From Caulobacterales bacterium (lineage in GTDB: Bacteria > Pseudomonadota > Alphaproteobacteria > Caulobacterales > Aquidulcibacteraceae): a DNA stretch of 64,000 nt. Both the position numbers and the translations under genes were made by a program. A model generated the notes under the pieces. It worked only from the letters and a program-made list of their open reading frames with translations. It was not told the origin of the DNA and did no database searches. The DNA lies in NCBI GenBank assembly GCA_017303355.1, contig JAFLCU010000003.1:229810-293809 (forward strand), read 5' to 3'. This document shows, piece by piece, positions 27,519 through 34,785 of the stretch (within the stretch, counting starts at the first letter, position 1; each line of letters opens with the position of its first letter).

Positions 27519-27624
27519 CTTCGTCATCCCGGAGCCGCGCAGCGGCATCCGGGACCCAGGGGCAAACGCACGGCTTGCGACCCCTGGGTCCCGGGTCTCG
27601 CTCCGCTCGCCCGGGATGACGAAG
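27519..27624. repeat. Repeat family A, full copy, carries the next gene's ATG
   Basis: Bounded by the perfect inverted pair CTTCGTCATCCCGG (27519-27532) and CCGGGATGACGAAG (27611-27624). An inner pair CGGGACCCAGGGG and CCCCTGGGTCCCG repeats the symmetry. Related copies lie at 28.9, 39.8 and 50.8 kb. The ATG within the right end is the start codon of the GIY-YIG gene. Confidence 0.85.
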
Positions 27625-27912
27625 AAAATTTTGGCGCCGCACGACTCAACGAAAGCACAGCACGGCTACGTCTATGTCCTCGGCTCCCTGCGCGGCGCGG
27701 ACCGGCGCACCTACGTAGGCTGGTGCGTTGATCTCGAGCAGCGCCTAGCGGCGCACAATTCCGGGCGCGGCGCGCGCTCCACGCGCGGACGCGCCTGGGT
27801 GCTGCTCTATGCCGAACGCTTTGCGGCCCGCCGCGAAGCCATGAGCCGCGAGGTATCGCTGAAACGCGACCGTAAATTTCGCGCGCAGCTGGCGAAGGCG
27901 CTCGCGCTGTAA
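27616..27912 (+). CDS. GIY-YIG domain protein
   Basis: 98-aa single-domain GIY-YIG nuclease-like protein. GYVYVLGSLRGADRRTYVGW is the family's first strands with the Tyr pair; Arg in DLEQRLAAHNSGRGARSTRGR and Glu in LLYAERFAARREAMSREVSLK complete the active-site set. Length matches UPF0213/YhbQ-type small proteins. The only good start, ATG 27616, lies inside the terminal repeat of a palindromic element; the first ~15 residues before HGYVYVL look unrelated to the domain and derive partly from it. The stop TAA also touches the next repeat, so the gene is bracketed by two different repeat families. Confidence 0.82.
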   Translation: MTKKILAPHDSTKAQHGYVYVLGSLRGADRRTYVGWCVDLEQRLAAHNSGRGARSTRGRAWVLLYAERFAARREAMSREVSLKRDRKFRAQLAKALAL

Positions 27913-28004
27913 ATATGGACCGCCGGCGCCCCCGCCGGCACGGCGCACGCGGCGCCTTGTCAGGACAAGCTGCGCTGGCCGACGAGGCGCCGGCGGTCCA
28001 TATT
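27912..28004. repeat. Repeat family B, full copy with perfect 19-bp terminal inverted repeats
   Basis: 93 bp with ends AATATGGACCGCCGGCGCC and GGCGCCGGCGGTCCATATT, exact complements. The centre is a further imperfect palindrome. It begins inside the GIY-YIG stop codon and ends 7 bases before the PhzF start. The size and ends suit a REPIN or MITE; no transposase is nearby. Confidence 0.88.
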
Positions 28005-28011
28005 GGGCGCC

Positions 28012-28908
28012 ATGCAGCTCAACTTCGTCACCTACGACGTCTTCACCGACACTCGCTTCGCCGGCAACCCGTTGGCCGTGGTGTTCGGCGCCGATGCGCT
28101 CACCGACGTACAAATGCAAACCATCGCGCGCGAGTTCAATCTGTCCGAGACCATCTTTGTGCGCGCGCCTGAATACGCGCAGCACGCCGCCAGCGTACGC
28201 ATCTTCACGCCGACGAAGGAGCTGCCGTTCGCCGGCCACCCAACCATCGGCTGCGCCATTGCACTGGCCGAGCGCAACCATGCCGGCGATGAACCGCGCG
28301 ACATGCTGCTCGTGCTGGAGGAGCGTGTCGGCCCTGTGCGCTGCGGCGTGAAGCTGACCGGCGGCGCAAGCTTCGCCGAATTCACCGCGCCCAAGCTTTC
28401 CGAACAAACCGGCGCCGATCCATCCATTGAGACAGCGGCCAAAGCGCTCGGCCTCGCCGTGGCGGACATTGGCTTCGGCGCGCACACGCCCTCCTTGTTC
28501 TCCGCCGGCGTGCCGTTCGCGATGATCCCGGTCGCCAGCCTCGATGCACTCGCCCGCGCGCGCCTTATCGACGCAAACACCTCGGTCGCGCTCGGCGCGA
28601 CCGAGGTGTTTGTCTATACCCGCGCTGAACGCAGTGCGTCTCACGCGTTCAACGCGCGCATGTTCGCACCTGAGATCGGCATCGTTGAAGACCCGGCAAC
28701 CGGCGGCGCGGCGGCGGCGTTCGCGGGCGTGCTGGCGCGGTTCGAGAGTCTGCCGGACGGCTGGGAAACGCTCCCTATCCTGCAAGGCGCCGAAATGGGG
28801 CGGCCATCGGTCATCGGCCTTGAGGTGCACATCGAAGGCGGCAAGCTCGCCGGCGCACGCATCGCCGGTAAGGCCGTAAAGGTCAGTGAAGGCGTGCTTT
28901 ACCTGTAA
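28012..28908 (+). CDS. PhzF-family isomerase/epimerase-like protein
   Basis: 298-aa protein of the PhzF/DapF-like fold. Conserved blocks: VFTDTRFAGNPLAVV, the catalytic Glu region FNLSETIFV, IFTPTKELPFAGHPTIG and EDPATGGAAAAFAG near the C-terminus. PhzF itself isomerises DHHA in phenazine synthesis, but most bacterial members have other, unknown substrates; no phenazine genes are here. ATG 28012 is chosen over a TTG nine bases upstream. No clear ribosome-binding site is seen because repeat family B ends just before the start. Confidence 0.9.
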   Translation: MQLNFVTYDVFTDTRFAGNPLAVVFGADALTDVQMQTIAREFNLSETIFVRAPEYAQHAASVRIFTPTKELPFAGHPTIGCAIALAERNHAGDEPRDMLLVLEERVGPVRCGVKLTGGASFAEFTAPKLSEQTGADPSIETAAKALGLAVADIGFGAHTPSLFSAGVPFAMIPVASLDALARARLIDANTSVALGATEVFVYTRAERSASHAFNARMFAPEIGIVEDPATGGAAAAFAGVLARFESLPDGWETLPILQGAEMGRPSVIGLEVHIEGGKLAGARIAGKAVKVSEGVLYL

Positions 28909-29046
28909 GGATGACGCGCGCAGCGCAATCCGGAACCCAGGGGGTCATAGATCTATACGTTTGCCCCTGGGTTCCGAGCCTTCGCCGCGCCGAAGCGGCT
29001 TCGGCCGCGCAGGTGGGTTCGACCTTCGGTCGCCCCGGAATGACGG
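28909..29046. repeat. Repeat family A, decayed copy
   Basis: Left end AGGATGACGCGCGCAGCG and GGAACCCAGGGGG; right part CCCCTGGGTTCC and CCCCGGAATGACGGA, with a second GCCGAAGCGGCTTCGGC-type hairpin inside. Its right end supplies both an ATG (29040) and a GGAGAG ahead of the Rieske oxygenase gene. Confidence 0.75.
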
Positions 29047-29054
29047 AGAGAAAT

Positions 29055-30164
29055 GTGTCGCAGCAATCCCTTCCCGCGTGGCTCTACACCGATCAGCGCT
29101 TCTTCGAACTCGAGCGCGAAAAGGTGTTCAAGCGGGCGTGGCACATCATGGGCCACATCAATGACGCGCCAAAGTCGGGCGATTACCTCACGCTCGACAT
29201 TCTGGGCGAGCGCGTCGTCACCGTGCGCGGCGAGGATGGCAAACTGCGCAGCTTCCACAATGTCTGCCGCCATCGCGCCGGCAAAATCGCCACCGAAGCG
29301 CGCGGCTCATGCGGCCATCGCCTCGTCTGTCCGTATCACGCCTGGAGCTACAAGCTCGACGGCGGCTTCGCCGGCGCGCCAAAATGGCAAGGCTTCGAAG
29401 ACCTTGATACAAAGGAGATGGATCTGAAGCCCATCGACCAGGAAATCGCGCACGGCTTCATCTTCATTCGTTTCGAACAAGGCCTGCCCAGCATCGCCGA
29501 CATGATGGCGCCCTATGCGGACGAACTTGCCGCCTTCGAGCTTGAGCGCTTGATCCCCAACGGCCGCGTCACGCTGCGCCCCCGCACCGTGAACTGGAAG
29601 AATGTCGGAGACAATTATTCCGACGGCATGCACATTCCGGTCGCTCACCCCGGCCTCACGCGTCTCTTCGCCGGCACTTACAAAATCGAAGCCAAGGAAT
29701 GGATCGATAAAATGTGGGGCCACATCAGCGAAGCGCCCTCCAACCATTGGCCGGAGCGGCACTATCAAAAGCTGCTCGACAGCTTCACGCACATTCCCGC
29801 CGAGCGCCGCCGGCTCTGGGCCTATTACAAGCTCTGGCCAAATGTCGCGTTCGACATCTACCCGGATCAGGTCGATTTCATGCAATTCATCCCCGTATCG
29901 GCCACCGAGACGATGATCCGCGAAATCGCCTACGTACATCCGGAAACGAGCCGTGAGATCAACGTCGCGCGCTATCTGAACTGGCGCATCAATCGCCAGG
30001 TGAACGCCGAGGACACCGTGCTGATCGAAGGCGTGCAACAAGGCATGGAAAGCTCCAGCTACGCCACTGGCCCGCTTTCACCGAGCGAGGAATGCCTCAT
30101 CTCCTTCGGCAACCGCATGCGCGCACTGATCCCCGAAGCAAATCTGGAAACCGCGCCGCACTAA
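29055..30164 (+). CDS. Rieske ring-hydroxylating oxygenase, alpha subunit type
   Basis: About 369-aa oxygenase. The Rieske [2Fe-2S] cluster ligands are CRHRAGKI and CPYHAWSY. The mononuclear-iron site is in VGDNYSDGMHIPVAHPGL (Asp/His/His). The C-terminal SRPBCC part contains DIYPDQVDFMQFIPV. The pattern fits choline-monooxygenase-like or aromatic dioxygenase alpha subunits; substrate unknown, and no reductase or beta subunit is adjacent. GTG 29055 is preferred because GGAGAG precedes it; ATG 29040 in the same frame lies inside the repeat. Upstream codons of the open frame are repeat sequence. Confidence 0.88.
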   Translation: MSQQSLPAWLYTDQRFFELEREKVFKRAWHIMGHINDAPKSGDYLTLDILGERVVTVRGEDGKLRSFHNVCRHRAGKIATEARGSCGHRLVCPYHAWSYKLDGGFAGAPKWQGFEDLDTKEMDLKPIDQEIAHGFIFIRFEQGLPSIADMMAPYADELAAFELERLIPNGRVTLRPRTVNWKNVGDNYSDGMHIPVAHPGLTRLFAGTYKIEAKEWIDKMWGHISEAPSNHWPERHYQKLLDSFTHIPAERRRLWAYYKLWPNVAFDIYPDQVDFMQFIPVSATETMIREIAYVHPETSREINVARYLNWRINRQVNAEDTVLIEGVQQGMESSSYATGPLSPSEECLISFGNRMRALIPEANLETAPH

Positions 30165-30165
30165 T

Positions 30166-30186
30166 AGGACGCCGGCGGTCCATATT
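30166..30186. repeat. Half-copy of repeat family B
   Basis: AGGACGCCGGCGGTCCATATT immediately follows the oxygenase stop codon and equals the right end of the full family-B copies. The left end is missing. The remaining 150 bases to the YjhX gene show no clear signal. Confidence 0.7.
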
Positions 30187-30344
30187 GCACTTGCCGATTG
30201 CACGAAGACTTGGCATCACCGCCCGCCTAATGATGCATGAGATTGCCTGACGCTGCGGGCCGCGTGAGTAACGCCCACCCGCTCTGAACCCCGCGCCCAA
30301 ACGTGGGTCGCGAACGCGCACGTTCAGATCAGGCGATCTTTCAA

Positions 30345-30602
30345 GTGAACATTTCAAAGCATGAGCAGCGCACGCTGCACGCGCTCGCACAAGGCGGCGC
30401 GATCCATCACATCAAGAACGACGTTGGCGACATCGTCGAAGTGAATTGCCTCAACCGCGACGGTTGGCGGCTGGCCGATTGCACCTTGGCGCTTTTCAAG
30501 AAGCTCCGACGCAGGCGGTTCATTCGCAGCGAGAACGGCGGGCCCTACCGGATCAGCCGCGAAGGGCTGGCCGCCGTGCGCGCCCAGCTCGACAATCGTT
30601 GA
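30345..30602 (+). CDS. yjhX: YjhX family protein (UPF0386)
   Basis: 85 aa, the same length as E. coli YjhX. The family pattern is strong: [39 protein letters not shown], then [18 protein letters not shown] at the end. It looks like a small winged-helix protein. E. coli YjhX has been described as a toxin paired with the GNAT antitoxin YjhQ, but no yjhQ lies here, so a solitary role is likely. The start is GTG 30345, giving the conserved N-terminus; the frame extends upstream without support. The ribosome-binding site is weak. Confidence 0.88.
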   Translation: MNISKHEQRTLHALAQGGAIHHIKNDVGDIVEVNCLNRDGWRLADCTLALFKKLRRRRFIRSENGGPYRISREGLAAVRAQLDNR

Positions 30603-30617
30603 CCAGAAGCGCCGGTG

Positions 30618-30809
30618 CTAGACCGGCGCCCATTCCGGCGGGCCGAAGGCCGCGAGTGCGCGGTCTTCGGCTTCGCAGGCGATTTCGTAAGCGGAATTGC
30701 ACCGTGCGCAATACGCGACATCGCCAGAGATGGAGCGAAACGTGGAGCGCCGTCGCATCAGCGGCGTCTCGCAGCTCGGACAAGGCTCGCCAATCTTCTT
30801 TTCGAGCAT
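30618..30809 (-). CDS. Small zinc-ribbon protein
   Basis: 63 aa with two CxxC pairs, CPSC and CARC, about 23 residues apart, a typical zinc ribbon. Sequence starts MLEKKIGEPCPSCETPL and ends FGPPEWAPV. AAGGA lies about 10 bases before ATG 30809; a longer start upstream is open (to 30920) but adds residues without family character. It could be a zinc-binding accessory or nucleic-acid-binding protein. It is convergent with yjhX. No firm family assignment. Confidence 0.6.
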   Translation of the reverse strand: MLEKKIGEPCPSCETPLMRRRSTFRSISGDVAYCARCNSAYEIACEAEDRALAAFGPPEWAPV

Positions 30810-30943
30810 TGGTGTCGATTCCTTACCGTTCACGGTGCGCTCTAATGCTGAACGAAACCTTTCCATCACGTCACAACGCCAAGGATGCGCGAAAGCTCCC
30901 CAATGGACGCGCTTACACACGCATGTGATCGCGACGGTTGCCC

Positions 30944-32527
30944 CTAGCCCAACGCGATCACGCGCTCGACGCCAATCGCGGCCAGAAAATCCTCGTCGTG
31001 GCTAACAACCAGCAATGCGCCGTCATAGCCGTTGAGCGCCGCCTCCATCGCCGTGACTGAGTCGAGATCGAGATGATTGGTCGGTTCGTCCAAAATCAGC
31101 AGCTGGGGCGGCGCGTCCGCGAACAAGATGCACGCCAGCGCCGCGCGCAGCCGCTCGCCGCCGGATAGTTCACTTGCCAGCTTCAGCGCCGCTTGGTTGC
31201 GGAACAGAAACCGCGCTAGCGCCTCATGCGCGCGATTGGCGTTGGCTTTCGGATTCAACCGCAGGAAATTATCCAGCAGCGTTTGATCCGCGCGCAAAAT
31301 CGTCGCCTGCTGATCCAGCATCGCAATGGCCACACCGCGCCGCACCACGCCTTGATCCGGCTTCAGCGCCCCCTGCGCCAGCGCCAATACAGTCGACTTT
31401 CCCGCGCCATTGGGGCCGCGCAGCGCCACGCGCTCTGGTCCGCGAAGCTCGAACGACAAATCCTTGATCAATCCTGGCGCGCCCGGCCACGCGAACCACA
31501 CATGCTCAAACGTAAGCGCCATCTTGCCCGCGGCCAAGCCGGTGGACGGCGGCTCGAACGTCAGTTTGCGCACGCGCTCCACCTCGGCGCGCGCCTGATC
31601 CAGCGTTTCGTGCGCGTCGGCGCGCTGGCGCTCAGCCAGCCGCACGCCGCGCGCGCCGGAATTCTCCGCCTGCTCCGCGCGCGCATCCAGCAAAAGCTTC
31701 GGCATATCGCCTTTCGCGCGCTTGCGCCGGCCCGCCGAGTCGCGCCGCTCCTGGCGCTCCCGCGCGCGCTGATTGGCGCGTTCGATCCGCGCCACGCCAC
31801 GCTCGGCCCTATCCAAGTTGCGATCGGCATTTTCGCGCTCCGCCTCGCGCCGCGCGATATAGAGATCGTAACCGCCGCCATGGATGCGCACGCCGAGCGT
31901 CGACAACTCGACGATACGATCCATGCCGCGCAGCAGCGCGCGGTCGTGGCTGATCACCAGCGCGCCGCCCTGCCAACCCTCGAGCATTTCGCGCACCGCT
32001 TCGCGCCCGTCGGCGTCGAGATTGTTGGTCGGCTCATCGAGCACGATGAAATCCGGCGCCGCCACCAAGACACGCGCCAGCGCCACGCGCGTCATCTGCC
32101 CGCCGCTCAGCGTCGCGGCCGCCCGCTCAAACGCCAGATCGGGCAAGCCACACCGCGCCAGCGCATCGCGCGCCCGCGCGGGCAAATTCCAATCGGCCGC
32201 CCCTAGATCATCGCCGCGCGCCGCGCCCGCTTCGATCCGTGCGAGCCGCGCCAATTCGGCGCTGACGCCAAGCACGTCCGCGATCGTCGCGCCCGGCGGC
32301 GGCTCAAACGCTTGCCGCACCGCAACGACGCGTCCATGTACGCTGAGCTTCCCGCTCGACGGCTCCAACTCGCCCAGGATCAACCGCGCGAGCGTGGTCT
32401 TGCCAACGCCATTGCGGCCAACGAGGCCGGTGCGTTCACGTGCAAAGGCGAGCGTCAGATTGTCGAAGAGAACGCGGCCGTCAGGCGTGCGTTGGGTAAG
32501 TGCGTCCAAGGTGATGAGAGATGACAT
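30944..32527 (-). CDS. ABC-F family ATPase
   Basis: 527-aa soluble protein with two ABC domains and no membrane segment. Domain 1: GRNGVGKTT, LSGGQMTRVALARVL, FIVLDEPTNNLD. Domain 2: GPNGAGKST, LSGGERLRAALACIL, LLILDEPTNHLD. Between them is an Arg/Glu-rich coiled linker (~240-320, ENADRNLDRAERGVARIERA). ABC-F proteins act on the ribosome, either as housekeeping translation factors or as antibiotic-resistance factors; which applies here is not certain. ATG 32527 is the start (a TTG at 32542 is in frame). A leader ORF with a better ribosome-binding site overlaps this start. Confidence 0.92.
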   Translation of the reverse strand: MSSLITLDALTQRTPDGRVLFDNLTLAFARERTGLVGRNGVGKTTLARLILGELEPSSGKLSVHGRVVAVRQAFEPPPGATIADVLGVSAELARLARIEAGAARGDDLGAADWNLPARARDALARCGLPDLAFERAAATLSGGQMTRVALARVLVAAPDFIVLDEPTNNLDADGREAVREMLEGWQGGALVISHDRALLRGMDRIVELSTLGVRIHGGGYDLYIARREAERENADRNLDRAERGVARIERANQRARERQERRDSAGRRKRAKGDMPKLLLDARAEQAENSGARGVRLAERQRADAHETLDQARAEVERVRKLTFEPPSTGLAAGKMALTFEHVWFAWPGAPGLIKDLSFELRGPERVALRGPNGAGKSTVLALAQGALKPDQGVVRRGVAIAMLDQQATILRADQTLLDNFLRLNPKANANRAHEALARFLFRNQAALKLASELSGGERLRAALACILFADAPPQLLILDEPTNHLDLDSVTAMEAALNGYDGALLVVSHDEDFLAAIGVERVIALG

Positions 32528-32585
32528 GATGCGATCCGGCAAGCGAAGCGAAAGAGGCGAAAACCATTTCCTTCGCGCTGCGCAT
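32481..32585 (-). CDS. Possible 34-aa leader peptide overlapping the ABC-F start
   Basis: ATG at 32585 has AGGAG exactly 6 bases upstream. The frame runs MRSAKEMVFASFASLAGS and ends PTHA, stopping 47 bases inside the ABC-F gene in another frame. Another short frame, MSPGRKRSLSARTSETR, lies further upstream in the same leader and is then stopped. Leader peptides commonly control ABC-F resistance genes by ribosome stalling, so this is a reasonable candidate; translation is not proven. Confidence 0.45.
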   Translation of the reverse strand: MRSAKEMVFASFASLAGSHHVISHHLGRTYPTHA

Positions 32586-32686
32586 CACACTCTCCTTGGA
32601 AGCCACCAGCCTTTACCTAGTCTCCGAGGTTCGTGCCGACAAGCTTCGTTTCCTCCCTGGAGACATCGGCGAAAGGAGCGCGCACA

Positions 32687-32800
32687 CCACACCCATCCCC
32701 GGGGCGCAGCGAAGCTGCGAGCCCCGGGCCCATAAACACAGGCGTTCGCGTTTATAGGCTCCGGACTTGGCGCTCGCGCGCCAATCCGGGGGTGGGTGGG
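32687..32800. repeat. Repeat family C copy
   Basis: Starts ACCCATCCCCGGGGCGC and ends near CCGGGGGTGGGTGG, its rough complement. Internal hairpins: GGGGC-GCAGCGAAGCTGC-GAGCCCC and AAACACAGGCG/CGCGTTTAT. The first 17 bases recur near 63.68 kb. The stretch 32586-32686 beside it holds the ABC-F leader and no other gene. Confidence 0.6.
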
Positions 32801-32874
32801 TAACTAGAAGAAGGGACAGCTTCACATCCGCCCCCGCGCGCGGGTAGAGACGAACGCAAACAGGGGGAACCGCC

Positions 32875-34152
32875 ATCACCACGACCGCCGTCAACACGCC
32901 GCATACGCGCCGCGTGCTCACCGCCAGCCTGGTCGGCACCGCGGTCGAGTTCTACGATTTCTACATCTACGCCACCGCCGCTGCGTTGGTGTTTGGGCCG
33001 CTCTTCTTCCCCGCCGAATCCGCCTCCGCGCAATTGATGGCCTCTTGGGCCACGTTCGCGATCGCCTTCATCGCACGCCCCGTCGGCGCGGTGTTCTTCG
33101 GCCATTTCGGCGACCGCATCGGCCGCAAATCCACGCTCGTCGCCTCGCTCATGTTGATGGGCGGCGCGACGTTCGCGATCGCGTTTCTGCCGACCTACGC
33201 GCAAGCCGGCTGGATCGCGCCATTCCTGCTCTGCGTGCTTCGCTTCGGCCAAGGCTTCGGCCTCGGCGGCGAATGGGGCGGCGCGGCCTTGCTCGCCGTT
33301 GAAAACGCACCGCCCGGCTGGCGCGCACGCTTCGGCATGTTTCCCCAACTCGGCGCGCCCGTCGGCTTCCTCGCCGCCAATGGCTTCTTCCTGTTGCTTG
33401 GCCTCTTCCTCACGCAGGAGCAATTCACCACTTGGGGCTGGCGCATTCCGTTTCTGGCGAGCGCGGCACTCGTCATCATCGGCTTGTGGGTGCGTTTAAA
33501 GCTCACCGAGACGCCCGAGTTCAAAGCCGCGATGGAGAAGGCGCCGCCAGCGCACGCGCCGCTCGGCGAGGTGCTGGTGAAACACTGGCCGCAAGTGATT
33601 GGCGGCACGCTTGGCGCCATCGCCTGCTTCGCCACCTATTACGTCGCCACCGCCTTTGCGCTCGGCTACGGCGTCACCACGCTGGGCTACGCGCGCGAGA
33701 CGTTCCTCATCGTGCAATTGATCGCCATTCTGTTCTTGGCCGTCGGTATCATCTGGGCCGGCTGGTGGTCCGACAAATCAAGCCCGCGCACCGTGCTGAT
33801 AACAGGCTGCATGCTCACCGTGATCGCCAGCTTCGCGCTGGCGCCTTTGATGGGCTCCGGCTCATTGTTGCTGATCGGTGCGTTTCTCGCGCTGGCGCAA
33901 TTGCTGATGGGCTTGGTCTATGGCCCGCTCGGCGCCTGGCTGCCCGGCCTCTTTCCCGCGCGCGTGCGCTACACCGGCGCCAGCATCGCCTTCAATGTCG
34001 GCGGCATTCTCGGCGGCGGTCTAACGCCTTTAATCTCCGCCCAACTCGTGGAAATGGGCGGCCTGCGATATGTCGGCTTCTATCTCGGCGCCGCGACAGC
34101 CCTGAGCTTCATCGCGCTGTTCTTGCTGAAGCCCACGCCCGAGAAAATATAA
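32875..34152 (+). CDS. MFS transporter, metabolite:H+ symporter (MHS) type, probable AUC start
   Basis: 12-helix transporter, about 425 aa. MHS features: VGTAVEFYDFYIYATAAALVF in helix 1 (overlapping parts), GHFGDRIGRKSTL as the MFS loop signature, RFGQGFGLGGEWGGAAL in helix 4-5, and a large-loop segment ETPEFKAAMEKAPPAHAPL. Relatives move dicarboxylates, proline/betaine or shikimate. The only standard start in frame is GTG 32914, with no ribosome-binding site and cutting into TM1 flank. The ATC at 32875 has AGGGGGA six bases upstream and gives the usual N-terminus (TTTAVNTPHTRRVL). I therefore extend the gene to ATC; the coding body is certain, the start is not. Confidence 0.85.
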   Translation: MTTTAVNTPHTRRVLTASLVGTAVEFYDFYIYATAAALVFGPLFFPAESASAQLMASWATFAIAFIARPVGAVFFGHFGDRIGRKSTLVASLMLMGGATFAIAFLPTYAQAGWIAPFLLCVLRFGQGFGLGGEWGGAALLAVENAPPGWRARFGMFPQLGAPVGFLAANGFFLLLGLFLTQEQFTTWGWRIPFLASAALVIIGLWVRLKLTETPEFKAAMEKAPPAHAPLGEVLVKHWPQVIGGTLGAIACFATYYVATAFALGYGVTTLGYARETFLIVQLIAILFLAVGIIWAGWWSDKSSPRTVLITGCMLTVIASFALAPLMGSGSLLLIGAFLALAQLLMGLVYGPLGAWLPGLFPARVRYTGASIAFNVGGILGGGLTPLISAQLVEMGGLRYVGFYLGAATALSFIALFLLKPTPEKI

Positions 34153-34176
34153 CCGCCATCAAGACGGCGCATGCAG

Positions 34177-34668
34177 TCACGGCGAGTTTTTCCGCTTGAG
34201 CGCCAGCATGACGACGCGCGCGAGCAATCCCACGATCGCACCAACCGGCGCTAAACGCATCGCCGAACCCACCAGGTCAGAGCTATTGCCGTCCAGCCAG
34301 AGCGCAATGCCCGCGCCGAAAGCAGCGCCGGCGATCGCGCCAAAACCAATCCATTGCGGGATGCCCCCAAGTCCGGCGTTGATCGCGCGCAAGCCTGAAG
34401 CGCCGGCGCCAATCGCAAACCCAAACCCGCGCATCACCAGCTGAAAGGCCACGCAAACGCCGGCCAACGTCAGCGCGCCAATGAATGCGCCAACCAGATT
34501 CTGATTGGCGATCAGGCCCACGACGAAGCCGATGATCGCCCAGAACATGACCCAGCTATTCAGGATGCGGCCTGTGCTGGGCGCGACGCCGGGCGGTCCC
34601 GCGGCCGCGCGGCGGCGATCCTCCGCGATCTCACGGCCTGTCGCGTTGAATAAATCTACCGGGTCCAT
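34177..34668 (-). CDS. Hypothetical four-helix membrane protein
   Basis: 163 aa. A charged N-terminus (MDPVDLFNATGREIAEDRRR) precedes four hydrophobic segments: SWVMFWAIIGFVVGLIA, LVGAFIGALTLAGVCVAF, IGFGAIAGAAFGAGIAL and MRLAPVGAIVGLLARVVML. Gly/Ala-rich helices suggest close packing. ATG 34668 is chosen because GGGAG lies 6 bases upstream; ATG 34674 is an alternative. Convergent with the MHS transporter. I recognise no family. Confidence 0.7.
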   Translation of the reverse strand: MDPVDLFNATGREIAEDRRRAAAGPPGVAPSTGRILNSWVMFWAIIGFVVGLIANQNLVGAFIGALTLAGVCVAFQLVMRGFGFAIGAGASGLRAINAGLGGIPQWIGFGAIAGAAFGAGIALWLDGNSSDLVGSAMRLAPVGAIVGLLARVVMLALKRKNSP

Positions 34669-34785
34669 GATCATCTCCCGCCGCCGCGAGCATGGCCTAG
34701 CCGCGTTTGGGCGCAAGGGAGAATCGGCCGCGACCACCGTCACGACGGCTCAAAACCACCGAAGATTAGGAGCTAGCGACTCGCC

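Noticed and set aside
30166..30344. Search for a yjhQ antitoxin or RNA next to yjhX
   Set aside because: Only a half repeat and unstructured sequence are visible upstream, and a zinc-ribbon gene lies downstream; no GNAT antitoxin is present.
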